A stretch of 64,000 bases of DNA from Streptomyces sp. NBC_00377 (GCF_036075115.1 NZ_CP107958.1:1736001-1800000), one strand, 5' to 3'. Positions 31,867 to 41,321 are shown, counted from the first letter of the stretch. Numbers and translations: made by a program. The notes: a model not told the origin generated them from the letters alone.

Positions 31867-32145
31867 TCAGCTCCGGCGCCTCCTGGCGTACGCCCCGCAC
31901 AACGCGCCGATGATCCCCGTGGCGAGCAGGGCCATCCACAGCGGCATCGTGACCTCGGGCACGAGCAACCGGATCTTGGTGGCGCGGGTGTTCTCGAAGA
32001 TGAAGATCAGGGCGAGGACGGCGAGCGTCAGGACGACGATCCGGCCCGGCGTCAGCGCGCCGCCCCGGGCGCCGCTCTTCTCAGCGCCCTTTCCGCCGCC
32101 CTTGGCGCCGCTCTTTCCACCGCTCCCGGAGGTCTTCGGGCTCAT
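31867..32145 (-). CDS. LapA-domain small membrane protein
   Basis: 92 residues. A Ser/Gly/Lys-rich N-terminus (1-30) precedes two membrane segments, IVVLTLAVLALIFIFENT (36-54) and MPLWMALLATGIIGALCGA (67-85), with a basic RRRRS end. The spacing and the FENT-x-x-x-x-I-x-x-LVPEV motif between helices are those of the LapA (DUF1049) domain. LapA proteins take part in lipopolysaccharide assembly in Gram-negatives, but the actinobacterial role is unknown. Confidence 0.8.
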   Translation of the reverse strand: MSPKTSGSGGKSGAKGGGKGAEKSGARGGALTPGRIVVLTLAVLALIFIFENTRATKIRLLVPEVTMPLWMALLATGIIGALCGAYARRRRS

Positions 32146-32281
32146 AGGACCAGGGTGTGCCCTGAGCCGCGCTCACGCACGGTGGATCGCGCCCTCCGGG
32201 TGATCCACGCCCCCGGGCCGGCACGCGGCGGGAGCTTCCGGGCGGCCCCGGAGCGTCGGAGGCCAGCACACGCCAGGAGGT

Positions 32282-32360
32282 CCGGCGTCAGCCCAGAGCC
32301 GAAGCCGCCGGCGTCAGCTCAGAGCCGGAGCGTCCCGCGTCAGCGCAGGGCCGGGGTGTC
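32282..32360. repeat. three imperfect 26-27 bp tandem copies over the 3' end of the LD-carboxypeptidase gene
   Basis: Units begin at 32282, 32308 and 32335 with CCG(G)CGTCAGC followed by CAGAGCCG or CAGGGCCG. The third unit includes the gene's stop codon (32340-32342). The two outer copies look like tandem duplications of the coding end, each again carrying a TGA in the same register. The upstream stretch (32146-32281) is ordinary intergenic sequence. Confidence 0.6.
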
Positions 32361-33281
32361 GAGGGTCAGCGTGCCCTCGTCGGCGTCGAGGGTGGCGGGC
32401 ACGCCGAGGGGCACGGTCAGCGCTCCCTCACAGTGACCGAATCCGAACTCCTCGACCACGGGCACGCCGAGGCCGCCGAGCCGGTCGGCGAGGACCGGCC
32501 GCAGTTCCTCGTAGGGACCGCATCCGTGCCACGAGCCGAGCACGACGCCCGCCACGCCGTCCAGCCATCCGCTGCGCAGGAGCTGGGTGAGTGCCCGGTC
32601 GACGGCGTACGGCCGTTCTCCCACGTCCTCGATCAGGAGCAGCCCGCCGCGGGCGCCGGCGCGGGTGTGCGGTGTGCCGTACCCGGTGGCGAGCAGTGTG
32701 AGACAGCCGCCCGAGGTGACGCCCCGTGCCCGCCCCGGCACCAGGGCGGTGCCGGTGGAGGGGCCGGAGCGGGCGGAGCCGATCGTCCGGACCGTCTCCG
32801 GGGCGAACAGGGTGGCTCTGAGGTGCTCCTGGGCGCGGGCGTTCTTGATGAAGTCGATGCCGGCGGCCACCGGCCCGTACAGCGTGACCAGGCCCAGCCG
32901 GACGGCGAACGCCTCGTGCAGGGTGGTGGCGTCACTGAAGCCGACGAACACCTTCGGCCCGGCCGCCCGCATGGCGTCCCAGTCGAGCAGGTCGACGACG
33001 CGCTGGGCGCCGTAGCCGCCGCGCGCGCACAGCACGGCGTCGACGCCCGGATCGCACCAGGCCCGCTGGAGGTCGGCGGCCCGGTCGGCGTCGGTGCCCG
33101 CGAGGTGCGGCAGACGCTCGTGCCGGTCCAGGACGTGGGGCGCGATCACCGGGTCGAGGTCCCAGCCGCGCAGCAGGTCGACTCCGGCCTGCACCCGCTC
33201 CTCGGCCACAGGACCGCTGGGCGCGACGACCGCGACCCGGGCGCCTGGGGCCAGCCGGGACGGCCGCACGAGTTCCTTCAC
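32340..33281 (-). CDS. LD-carboxypeptidase (S66, muropeptide)
   Basis: 313 residues from GTG 33281, which overlaps the S9 peptidase stop (GTGA). S66 catalytic set: Ser in VFVGFSDATTL (near 111), Glu in LLLIEDVGERPYAVD (near 228), His in FGFGHCEGALTVPLG (near 289). Also VAVVAPSGPV at the start and CARGGYGAQRVVDLLDW. LdcA-type enzymes cut the L,D bond of tetrapeptides in peptidoglycan recycling in the cytoplasm. It is last in a run with S9, M20 and M55 peptidases, a set suited to degrading wall-derived D-amino-acid peptides. Confidence 0.92.
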   Translation of the reverse strand: MKELVRPSRLAPGARVAVVAPSGPVAEERVQAGVDLLRGWDLDPVIAPHVLDRHERLPHLAGTDADRAADLQRAWCDPGVDAVLCARGGYGAQRVVDLLDWDAMRAAGPKVFVGFSDATTLHEAFAVRLGLVTLYGPVAAGIDFIKNARAQEHLRATLFAPETVRTIGSARSGPSTGTALVPGRARGVTSGGCLTLLATGYGTPHTRAGARGGLLLIEDVGERPYAVDRALTQLLRSGWLDGVAGVVLGSWHGCGPYEELRPVLADRLGGLGVPVVEEFGFGHCEGALTVPLGVPATLDADEGTLTLDTPALR

Positions 33282-35326
33282 TGCACCAGCTCCAACCTCG
33301 GGATTCCGGGCGGGCGCAGCCCGAACACCTGAGCGTACAGCGACAGCTCGGCCTCCAGGGCGCGCACCATCGTCGCCGCCTGCCGGAACCCGTGCCCCTC
33401 CCCCTCGAACGCGAGGTACGCCCGCGGCACGGGTCGCCCTGCCAGCCGGGCCAGGAACCGCTCGCACTGCGCGGGCGGGCAGATCACGTCGTCCAGCCCC
33501 TGGAGCAGCAGGAACGGCACGGTGATGCGGTCCGCGTGCTCGATCGGAGAGCGCTCCGCGTACCGGGCGGGCACCTCGTCGAGCCGGCCGACGAGGCTGT
33601 CCGGGTAACGCGACTCGAAGTCGTGGGTCTCCCCCGTCGCCCAGCCCACCAGGTCGAGGACGGGGTAGCGGATCGTGCCGCAGGCGTAGACGTCGGCGGA
33701 GGTCAGCGAGGAGGCGGCGGTCCAGCCGCCCGCACTGCCGCCGCGGACGGCCAGCCGCCGGCGGTCGGCGGTGCCCTCGTCCGCGAGCGCCAGGGCGACG
33801 GCCGCGCAGTCCTCGACGTCGACCACCCCCCACTGCTCGCGCAGCCGTTCCCGGTACTCCCGCCCGTATCCGGTCGAGCCGCCGTAGTCGACCTCGGCGA
33901 CCCCGATGCCCCGGGACGTGAAGTAGGCGATCTCCAGGTCCAGTACGAGGGGGGCGCGATCGGTGGGGCCGCCGTGCGCCCGTACGACGTAGGGCGGCAG
34001 TTCATGGCCGGGGGCGACATGTCCGGGGTGGTGGGGTGGGTAGACGTGCGCGTGGATGTCACGGCCGTCGGGACCGGCGAAGGTACGGATCTGGGGCTCG
34101 GGGTAGTAGGCCGGGTCGACCGCGTCGTCGTGGGCGGCTCCGACCACCCGTGCGCGCCCGGTCCTGACGTCCAGCTCCACCACCTCATAGGCGCTGCGGG
34201 GGCTGGCCGCGACGGCGACGACGCGGTCACCGCGCACCGCGAGGGCGGGCGCGAACTCGGTCCACGGTCCGGCCGCGTCGACGAGTCCGCCGGTCTCCGG
34301 GTCGAGGACCCCGAGCACGGCGGCCCCACGGCCGTGCACGACGGCGACGAGGCCGTTGTCCAGCGGCGCGAACCACCGCTGCCCGAGCTTCCACAGGGCG
34401 CCGCCGAACTCCTCCTCGCGGGGGCAGACGGGCTGATGGTCGCGGTACAGGTTCCACCAGCCGCTGCGGTCGCTCGTATACAGCAGACAGTCGCCCGCCG
34501 GCTGTCCCGTGTCGCGCGGCGACCTCCGATCGTCGACGGGCGACCGTCCGCCGTCGTCCGGGCCCGGTTGCCCGTAGCCTGCCGACCGCATCCAGTCGAC
34601 CTGCGCGATCGACTCCCCCGGCCCGCCCGCCACCACCCGGGCGCCGCTCAGTTTGCCGTCACTCGTGACGTCGGCGACGACCACCTCCGTTCCCTCCCAG
34701 GGCATCAGCGGGTGGTCCCAGGCCAGCCAGGCTGCCCGGCGGCCGTCGGACGAGAGGCGGGCTCCGGTGACGAACCTGCGCCGGTCGTCACCGAGTTCAC
34801 GCACGGCGGTGCGGTCCTCGGCGGCCGAGCCGTCCAGCGGCACCGCGGCCGGGACCCGGCGTACGTCGGTCGGCTTCTCCCCCGTGAACTCCTCGAGCAC
34901 GCACCAGACTTCACTCCGCCCGAGCAGCAACTGCGGTTCCACCCAACGCAGTCCGCCGCCCACCGGCGACAGGGGAGTGAGCGGACGCGGCGCGTCACCC
35001 GACTCGGGCTCGTACACGTACAGCCGCTGGTCGGCGAAGTGCACGAACACCACCAGCGGCCGGCCGTCGCGCACGGCGCCGGCCCATGGCTGTCCGCCGT
35101 ATTCGACGACCCGGCTGCGGACGTTCCAGGGCGCCGGCAGGACGGACTCCTCCGTGCCGTCCGTGCGCCGTCTGACGAGCGTGCGGCGGCCCTGCTCGGC
35201 GGGCCGGGGCGCGGTCCACCACACCTCGTCGCCGACGAAGCCGACATACTCGGGGCGCCCGTCGTGCGTGGCCGCGAGGGCCGCGTCGATGGGCGAGGGC
35301 CAGGAACCGTAGGGCAGGACCCGCAC
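33278..35326 (-). CDS. S9 family prolyl oligopeptidase-like peptidase
   Basis: 682 residues from GTG 35326 (GGGGGAGAA upstream). An N-terminal beta-propeller-like region (about 1-420) precedes an alpha/beta-hydrolase domain. The catalytic triad is seen as GGSAGGWTA (Ser near 526), LLQGLDDVICPP (Asp) and EGEGHGFRQA (His). It resembles dipeptidyl aminopeptidase/acylaminoacyl peptidases. No signal peptide is seen, so it acts in the cytoplasm. The next upstream gene, M20, ends 16 bp away; the LD-carboxypeptidase overlaps the 3' end. Confidence 0.92.
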   Translation of the reverse strand: MRVLPYGSWPSPIDAALAATHDGRPEYVGFVGDEVWWTAPRPAEQGRRTLVRRRTDGTEESVLPAPWNVRSRVVEYGGQPWAGAVRDGRPLVVFVHFADQRLYVYEPESGDAPRPLTPLSPVGGGLRWVEPQLLLGRSEVWCVLEEFTGEKPTDVRRVPAAVPLDGSAAEDRTAVRELGDDRRRFVTGARLSSDGRRAAWLAWDHPLMPWEGTEVVVADVTSDGKLSGARVVAGGPGESIAQVDWMRSAGYGQPGPDDGGRSPVDDRRSPRDTGQPAGDCLLYTSDRSGWWNLYRDHQPVCPREEEFGGALWKLGQRWFAPLDNGLVAVVHGRGAAVLGVLDPETGGLVDAAGPWTEFAPALAVRGDRVVAVAASPRSAYEVVELDVRTGRARVVGAAHDDAVDPAYYPEPQIRTFAGPDGRDIHAHVYPPHHPGHVAPGHELPPYVVRAHGGPTDRAPLVLDLEIAYFTSRGIGVAEVDYGGSTGYGREYRERLREQWGVVDVEDCAAVALALADEGTADRRRLAVRGGSAGGWTAASSLTSADVYACGTIRYPVLDLVGWATGETHDFESRYPDSLVGRLDEVPARYAERSPIEHADRITVPFLLLQGLDDVICPPAQCERFLARLAGRPVPRAYLAFEGEGHGFRQAATMVRALEAELSLYAQVFGLRPPGIPRLELVQ

Positions 35327-35342
35327 GTTCTCCCCCGCTCGC

Positions 35343-36647
35343 CTAGGCCGTCCGCAGGAACCGGTCGAGCACGCGGACGCCGAAGTGCAGCGCCTCGACC
35401 GGGACCCGTTCGTCGACGCCGTGGAAGAGGGCCTGGTAGTCGAAGTCCGCGGGGAGCTTCAGCGGTGCGAAGCCGTAGCCGGTGATGCCGAGCCGGGAGA
35501 ACTGCTTGGCGTCCGTGCCGCCGGACATGCAGTACGGCACCACGTGCCCCTCGGGCGCGAACTCCTCCACGGCGGCTCGCATGCGGGCGTAGAGGGGGGC
35601 GTCCACGGGTGCCTGGAGGGCGACTTCGCGGTGGCGGAACTCCCAGTCGACGTCGGGGCCGGTGAGTCGGTCGAGCGTCGAGCGGAACTCCTCCTCGCCG
35701 CCCGGCAGGTAGCGCCCGTCGACGAAGGCGACGGCGTCCCCCGGGATCACGTTCACCTTGTAACCGGCGTCCAGCATGGTGGGGTTGGCGCTGTTACGGA
35801 CAGTCGCCTCCACCAGGGCGGCCGCAGGGCCGAGCTTCGTCAGCAGCCCGTCCACGTCGTTCAGATCGGGATCGACTCCGTAGAGCGCCGCGAGTTCGGT
35901 GAGGGCGGCACGGACGGTCGGGGTGAGCCGCAGCGGCCACACGTGTTCACCGATGCGCGTGACGGCAGCGGCCAGGCGGGTGACCGCGTTTTCCCGGTTG
36001 ACCTTGGAGCCGTGTCCGGCGCGTCCGCGTGCGGTGAGCTTCAGCCATCCGGTGCCGCGCTCCCCGGCGGCGATGGGGTAGATCTCGCGCCCCGCCCCGT
36101 CGTGGAAGGTGAACGCTCCCGATTCGCCGATGGCCTCGGTGCAACCCTCGAACAGGCGGGGATGCCGGTCGGCGAGGAACCCCGAGCCGTCCTCGGCACT
36201 GGCCTCCTCGTCGGCGGTGAAGGCGATGACGAGGTCGCGCCGGGGCCGGACGCCCTGCCGGGCCCAGCCCCGCAGCACGGCCAGGATCATCGCGTCCATG
36301 TTCTTCATGTCGACCGCGCCGCGCCCCCAGACGACCCCGTCGCGCACCTCGCCGGAGAACGGGTGGACGCTCCAGTCGGCGGCCTCGGCGGGGACGACGT
36401 CGAGGTGACCGTGGACGAGCAGCGCGTCCGCGCCCGGGTCGGTGCCCTCGATCCGGCCGACGACGTTGGTCCGCCCGGGGGTGCGCTCCAGGAGGGTCGG
36501 TTCGATGCCCGCCTCCGCGAGCAGCGCGGCAGCGTACTCGGCGGCGGGCCGTTCCCGGCAGTCGCCGCCGCCGCGGTTGGTGGTGTCGATGCGGATGAGG
36601 TCGGAGGTGAAGCGGACCACCTCGTCCCGCGCCTGCACGTCAGCCAT
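35343..36647 (-). CDS. M20 family metallopeptidase
   Basis: 434 residues from ATG 36647 (GAGGAG upstream). Two-zinc ligands: VHGHLDVVP (His/Asp near 79-81), VWGRGAVDMKNMD, AFTADEEASAEDGS (catalytic Glu-Glu), a dimerisation domain near 190-310, and a final FHGVDERVPVEALHFG His. It is closest to the dipeptidase/ArgE-like M20 group described as M20/M25/M40. It probably hydrolyses dipeptides or acyl-amino acids. Its start overlaps the M55 D-aminopeptidase stop by 8 bp. Confidence 0.93.
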   Translation of the reverse strand: MADVQARDEVVRFTSDLIRIDTTNRGGGDCRERPAAEYAAALLAEAGIEPTLLERTPGRTNVVGRIEGTDPGADALLVHGHLDVVPAEAADWSVHPFSGEVRDGVVWGRGAVDMKNMDAMILAVLRGWARQGVRPRRDLVIAFTADEEASAEDGSGFLADRHPRLFEGCTEAIGESGAFTFHDGAGREIYPIAAGERGTGWLKLTARGRAGHGSKVNRENAVTRLAAAVTRIGEHVWPLRLTPTVRAALTELAALYGVDPDLNDVDGLLTKLGPAAALVEATVRNSANPTMLDAGYKVNVIPGDAVAFVDGRYLPGGEEEFRSTLDRLTGPDVDWEFRHREVALQAPVDAPLYARMRAAVEEFAPEGHVVPYCMSGGTDAKQFSRLGITGYGFAPLKLPADFDYQALFHGVDERVPVEALHFGVRVLDRFLRTA

Positions 36648-37473
36648 ACTGCTCCTCGATCGCGGCCGAGACGATGGTGGTGACCGCCTTGAAGGTACGG
36701 ATGCCCTCGTACATGGTGCCGTTGGTGTACGCGATCCTCCGCTCGCCGATGCGGGCGACGCCGGGCACGACGGTGGCCGCCATCGCGAGATGCTCGGCGT
36801 CGAACTCCACCTCCACGGTGAACGGACCACCCCGTACCGGTTCCTGACGGAGCGCCAGCCGCGTCGCCTCCTTGGCGGCCGCCCGGATGTCGGCGGCGGT
36901 GCGGGCCGGGGTACGGCATACGGCCGCATACCGGGAGACGTGGTCCTTGACCGCGACCTTCAGCGCCTCGGGCGCGTATCCGAGCGCGTCCTCGCAGGTG
37001 ACGTCGTCGCCGGTGACGAGGACGACCGGCACGCCGTACTCGGCGACGACGTGCGCGTTGAGCAGCCCCTCGCTGGCCCGTACGTCGTTCAGCCAGACCC
37101 CGGTGAGGGAGTTGGCGAGGTAGGTGTGGGCGAGGACGCCCTCCATGCCGGCGCCGCCGTGGTAGCCGACGAACGCGATGCCGTCGATGTCGCCGTGCTG
37201 GACGCCCTCCACCATGGAGAGGGACTTGTGCCGCCCGGTGAGCATCTCCACCCGCTCGTCGAGCCGCTCGAGCAGCAGATTGCGCATGGTCGAGTGGGCC
37301 TCGTTGACCAGGACCTCGTCCGCCCCGCCGTCGAAGAAGCCCAGCACGGCGGCGTTGACGTCCGAGGTGAACATCGACCGGCACCGCTCCCACTGAGGCG
37401 TCCCCGGCAGTACGTCGGCCGGCCAGGTGACGCCGGTGGCGCCCTCCATGTCGGCGCTGATGAGGATCTTCAC
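36640..37473 (-). CDS. M55 family D-aminopeptidase (DppA-like)
   Basis: 277 residues from GTG 37473. DppA features: MKILISADMEGATGVTWPADV (metal ligands Asp8 and Glu10), VNEAHSTMRNLL (His), AFVGYHGGAGM (His), and VVLVTGDDVTCEDA with a Glu ligand. Bacillus DppA is a zinc D-aminopeptidase active on D-Ala-D-Ala peptides. It starts the four-peptidase minus-strand run with M20, S9 and LdcA. GAGAGGAC lies twelve bases before the start. Confidence 0.92.
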   Translation of the reverse strand: MKILISADMEGATGVTWPADVLPGTPQWERCRSMFTSDVNAAVLGFFDGGADEVLVNEAHSTMRNLLLERLDERVEMLTGRHKSLSMVEGVQHGDIDGIAFVGYHGGAGMEGVLAHTYLANSLTGVWLNDVRASEGLLNAHVVAEYGVPVVLVTGDDVTCEDALGYAPEALKVAVKDHVSRYAAVCRTPARTAADIRAAAKEATRLALRQEPVRGGPFTVEVEFDAEHLAMAATVVPGVARIGERRIAYTNGTMYEGIRTFKAVTTIVSAAIEEQYG

Positions 37474-37506
37474 GTCCGGCCCCCGTCCTCTCAAGGAAAC
37501 CCGAGC

Positions 37507-37806
37507 CTAGCGGGCCGTACCCCGTTTTCCCGGGGAGCGACTCCGCTCGTACGCGCGCTTCCGCACACCGGCAGGGCACGAACGGCCCGGCCACAGGCCG
37601 GCCGCACCCACGGCCTCGGCAGCGCCGAGCCGGGGCCACCACGAGCGCGGCACTCCGTGATCGGCCGGCGGCTTCAGCGTCCGGCCGGCGCCGAGGAAGA
37701 CCGAGGCGGCCGAGAAGCCCGCCATGAGGGCTCCCCGCGCGGCCGCGGCCACCCCGCTCGGGACCGGGGCAGCCCCTGCGCGGGGCGGGTGCCAGGCAGT
37801 GGACAT
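37507..37806 (-). pseudogene. DoxX-like membrane protein gene, decayed
   Basis: The 99-codon frame carries AAARGALMAGFSAASVFLGAGRTLKP and VPRSWWPRLGAAEAVGAAGL, which look like the first membrane helix and the middle of DoxX proteins (quoted in parts, about residues 20-70). The expected Lys-Leu linker after the first helix is shortened. After LWPGRS the frame becomes basic and non-membrane, where an intact gene would have a third and fourth helix. I read it as a truncated or frameshifted DoxX homologue. The ATG has GAGGGG upstream, so a short product may still be made. Confidence 0.45.
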
Positions 37807-37912
37807 ATCGACAGCCCCTCAGGGCGTCCGGGCCAACGCCCTTCCTTCACCCCCTGACAGGGGCGCCGCCGGGGTGTGACAGCGGCGGCAGCCGCTTTCG
37901 CCGTGACCGCGG

Positions 37913-38638
37913 TCACCCGACGCGAGCGGCCACCAGCCACGTCGACGGCAGCTCGATGCGGGTGCCGTCTGAGGCGAACTCGGCTGTGACGAGCGGGAGT
38001 TCGCCCGAAGCCAGCACGGTGAGGCCGGCGGCGCCCAGATACGCCGGCATCGCCTCGTCGGCCACTTCACCGGGGGCGATGCCGTGCCGGAAGACAGGCG
38101 CGAGTTTCGGCGGCGGACCGGCCGGGTCCTGTGCCAGCGCACCGAGGACGGGACGGGCGGCCTCCGACAGTTCGACGAGGAAGGCCCGGCCGCGCTCCCC
38201 CACCAGTGCCGCGATCCCATCTACCAGCGGCTGCCGGTCGTCGGGCTCGCACTGGTGCAGGACGCCCCTCATATAGACGTTGGCGTCGCCGAGTTCGGCG
38301 TGCAGCGTCTCGGCCGCGCCCTTCTCGGCCGCGTCCAGCAGCCGGTACGTCGCCTGTCCGGCCAGGTCCGCGCGGCGCGCGTGGTCGAGGGCCGCGGCGG
38401 ACAGGTCGGCGCCGACGACATGCGGGAAACGGTCGGCGAAGTACCGGGTCTGGGTGCCGTTTCCGCAGCCGAGGTCCACCAACGCCAGGCCGGGGTCGGT
38501 CAGATGGCGTTCGAAGAGAGCCAGGTGGAGGGCGGCGGTGACCTTCGGTTCCGCGTCCCAGAACACACCGCCCGGGCCGTCCGGCGCCTCGCGCCAGAAG
38601 CCCTCCCACGCCTCCCGGTACCGACTCGTCACGCTCAT
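37913..38638 (-). CDS. class I SAM-dependent methyltransferase
   Basis: 241 residues from ATG 38638. Motif I is LVDLGCGNGTQTRYF (53-67), followed by VVGADLSAAALDHAR and an extended central region (AELGDANVYMRGVLHQC). The fold is Methyltransf_25/11-like. The W-rich start EGFWREAPDGPGGVFWDAEP and PYLGAAGLTVL tail give no substrate clue. It is divergent from nothing; the SpoIIE-type phosphatase lies 150 bp upstream on the same strand. Confidence 0.87.
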   Translation of the reverse strand: MSVTSRYREAWEGFWREAPDGPGGVFWDAEPKVTAALHLALFERHLTDPGLALVDLGCGNGTQTRYFADRFPHVVGADLSAAALDHARRADLAGQATYRLLDAAEKGAAETLHAELGDANVYMRGVLHQCEPDDRQPLVDGIAALVGERGRAFLVELSEAARPVLGALAQDPAGPPPKLAPVFRHGIAPGEVADEAMPAYLGAAGLTVLASGELPLVTAEFASDGTRIELPSTWLVAARVG

Positions 38639-38789
38639 GCACAACCCCCCAGGTGCAATGCCGATCCGCCGTGAGTGACGGGCGAGTACGGTCTATCGTT
38701 CCCCGGTCGGCGCGACAAGCACGGTACGCATACCTTCACGCCGCGTTCGAGACCGTACGCCGTTCCGTTCCGCCCGGGTCCGGCCGCGC

Positions 38790-41321
38790 TCAGCGGCGCG
38801 GCAGCGTCAGTTCGAACCACACGGACTTGCCCGCGCCCGTACGGCTTGCGCCCCACTCCCGGGCCAGTGTGCTCACCACGCGCAGCCCCCGCCCGGACTC
38901 GTCGCCGGGTCCGGCGCTCAGCAGGGTCGGCAGGTCGTGATCGTCGTCCTCGACCTCGCACAGCAGCGTGTCGCCCCGTACGAGGCGCAGGGCCACGGGG
39001 CTCCGGCGGGAGTGCCGTACGGCGTTGGTGACGAGTTCGCTCACCATGAGCTCGGCGGCCTCGACGAGTTTCGGCAGGCCCCAGTCGTGGAGCTGTTCGC
39101 GGACCACGGCGCGGGCCCGGCCGACCTCCGACGGGCCGAGCGGGAACCGCCATTCGGCGACGTCCTGCGGTGCGATGCCGTTGAGGCGGGCCAGGAGCAG
39201 GGCCACGTCGTCCTTGCGGCCGCCACGGGTGTTGAGCGCGCGGATGATGGTGTCGCAGGCCGCGTCCATGGAGGCCGCCGGGTGGGCTGCGGACTCGCAG
39301 AGGGTCGCGAGCCCCACGCCGATGTCCTCGCCGCGCACCTCCACCAGACCGTCGGTGCACATCACCAGCCGGTCGCCCGGCTCCACGCGCACGCGTACCG
39401 CCTCGAAGGGCACGCCGCCGACGCCGATGGGCGCGCCGGTGGGCAGCTCGAGCAGCTCACTGCGGCCGTCGGCGGCACGCACCAGCACCGGCGGGATGTG
39501 GCCCGCGTTGGCGAGGTGCAGCTCGCCCTCGATGGGGTCGTAGACGGCGTAGAGGCAGGTGGCGAGGTAGGTGTCGCCCAGCCGTTGTGCCAAGTCGTCG
39601 AGATTGCGCAGGAGTTGGGCGGGCGGCAGGTCGAGGGCGGCCATGGTCTGCACGGCGGTGCGCAACTGACCCATCATGGCCGCGGAGTTGAGGCCGTGCC
39701 CCATGACGTCGCCGACCACGAGGGCGGTGCGCGAGCCGGGCAGCTTCACCGAGTCGAACCAGTCGCCGCCGACCCGCCCCAGCAGGGTGCCCGGCAGATA
39801 GCGGGTGGCGATGTCGCAGCCCGCCATGCGCGGCGGGATGTGCGGCAGCATGCTGTCCTGGAGGGTCTCGGCGACGCTCTCCTGGTAGGTGTACATGCGC
39901 GCGTTGTCGAGCACCAGGCCCGCGCGGGCGGCAAGTTCGGCGCCGGTGACCCGGTCCATGTCGTTGAAGAGGGCCCGCTCGGGGTGGCGCAGCAGGATCA
40001 TGAAGCCGAGGACGACGTCACGGGCCTTCAGCGGGACGACCAGCATGGAACGGCCGGTGATCAGGGGCCGGATGTCACGCTTGTCGAACTGCGAGGCGAT
40101 GGCGTGGCCCATCTGCTCGCTGATGCGCGGCACGAGGACGGGCTGTCCGGTCGTCATGCACTGGAAGAACGGCGTGTGCGCGGGGAACGGCATGGCCTCG
40201 CCGACGGGTACGACGTCGTCCCAGCGGCCGGGTTCGTCGGTGTGCTCGAGGGCGACCCGGTGCCACATGGTGGTCGTGTCCGGCACGCCGTCGGGGAACC
40301 CCTCCCCGGCGACGACCTGTTCACGCAGATAGGTGCCGGCGACGTCGGTGAAGCGCGGGACGACGGCCTTGCTGACCTCGACGATGGTGCGGGAGAGGTC
40401 GAGGGAGGTGCCGATCCTTCCGCTGACCTCGTTGAGGAACTCCAGCCGCTCACGGACGGCGACGTACTCGAGGTCCTCGCCGTCGTCGTCGGACTCACGC
40501 GATATGGGCGCCCCTTCGGCGACGGCGCGGGCGGCCCGCTCACGGCGGGCTCGTCGCTCGACGCGCAGGGCCACGCCCCAGTCGGGGGTCACGGGCACCC
40601 GGTCGTTCTGGCTGAACTCCAGGACGGGGTAGCCGAGTTCGAGGACCTGGGCGACGATGCGGGCGCTCTCGCCGACACTCATGCTGGGCAGGATCTCGGG
40701 CAGCCGGCGGGCGAGTTCCGGGGCGCCGGGGAAGTCGGTGTGCAGGGCGAATGCGGGCGCGACGCGTTCGACGGCGAGGGGGTCGGCCGGGTCGTCCTGA
40801 CGCAGGGCGGCCGCGTCCGCGGCCAGCACCAGCAGCCGTTCGGTGCCGGGACCGACCAGCGGGTAGGCCCACCACAGCACATCGACCCTGGCCCGGTCCC
40901 GGTCCCGGTCGGGCACGGTCAGTCTCGCGCGCCCGGCGGCCGGGTAGCCGAAGCCCCGGTCCAGGGAGGAGTCGAGGCCGGGCCCGAGACCGTCGTAGGC
41001 CGCGTAGTCCTCGTAGCCGCCGTAGCCGCCGTCCAGGAGGTCGTCGTCCGGCTCGGGGAGCGCGCCGGAGACGGGGAGCAGGTCGATGGCGGGCCGGCCG
41101 ATCGCCTCTTCCTTGCCGACTCCGAAGAGCCGGCGTGCGCCGGTGCTCCAGTGCGAGACGAGGCCCTCACGGTCCACCACGACCACGGCGAGCGGGACGC
41201 ATCCCGCGTCGGCGGGCTCTCCGCCACCCGCCGGGCGGGAGGATCCCTGTCCCGCTTCGCCCGGCGCGCCATCGGCGGCTCCGCGGCTGGGAGGTTCGTC
41301 CCTCTCGGTGCCACGGTCCAT
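38790..41321 (-). CDS. PAS-GAF-PP2C(SpoIIE)-HATPase multidomain phosphatase
   Basis: 843 residues. Order: disordered start (1-40); PAS-like domain (VPLAVVVVDREGLVSHWSTGARRLFGV, about 43-70); a Tyr/Gly/Asp-rich stretch near 98-115; GAF-like domain (EFLNEVSGRIGTSLDLS onward, about 293-470); SpoIIE PP2C domain from LQDSMLPHIPPRM (near 486) through VVGDVMGHGLNSA and CTDGLVEVR; and a C-terminal HATPase_c anti-sigma-kinase-like domain with AAELMVSELVTNAVRHS (near 750) and GRGLRVVSTLA. Such proteins regulate sigma factors by dephosphorylating anti-anti-sigma proteins. This could act on the SigB/F-family sigma pathway. Cytoplasmic, with no transmembrane segment. Confidence 0.93.
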   Translation of the reverse strand: MDRGTERDEPPSRGAADGAPGEAGQGSSRPAGGGEPADAGCVPLAVVVVDREGLVSHWSTGARRLFGVGKEEAIGRPAIDLLPVSGALPEPDDDLLDGGYGGYEDYAAYDGLGPGLDSSLDRGFGYPAAGRARLTVPDRDRDRARVDVLWWAYPLVGPGTERLLVLAADAAALRQDDPADPLAVERVAPAFALHTDFPGAPELARRLPEILPSMSVGESARIVAQVLELGYPVLEFSQNDRVPVTPDWGVALRVERRARRERAARAVAEGAPISRESDDDGEDLEYVAVRERLEFLNEVSGRIGTSLDLSRTIVEVSKAVVPRFTDVAGTYLREQVVAGEGFPDGVPDTTTMWHRVALEHTDEPGRWDDVVPVGEAMPFPAHTPFFQCMTTGQPVLVPRISEQMGHAIASQFDKRDIRPLITGRSMLVVPLKARDVVLGFMILLRHPERALFNDMDRVTGAELAARAGLVLDNARMYTYQESVAETLQDSMLPHIPPRMAGCDIATRYLPGTLLGRVGGDWFDSVKLPGSRTALVVGDVMGHGLNSAAMMGQLRTAVQTMAALDLPPAQLLRNLDDLAQRLGDTYLATCLYAVYDPIEGELHLANAGHIPPVLVRAADGRSELLELPTGAPIGVGGVPFEAVRVRVEPGDRLVMCTDGLVEVRGEDIGVGLATLCESAAHPAASMDAACDTIIRALNTRGGRKDDVALLLARLNGIAPQDVAEWRFPLGPSEVGRARAVVREQLHDWGLPKLVEAAELMVSELVTNAVRHSRRSPVALRLVRGDTLLCEVEDDDHDLPTLLSAGPGDESGRGLRVVSTLAREWGASRTGAGKSVWFELTLPRR

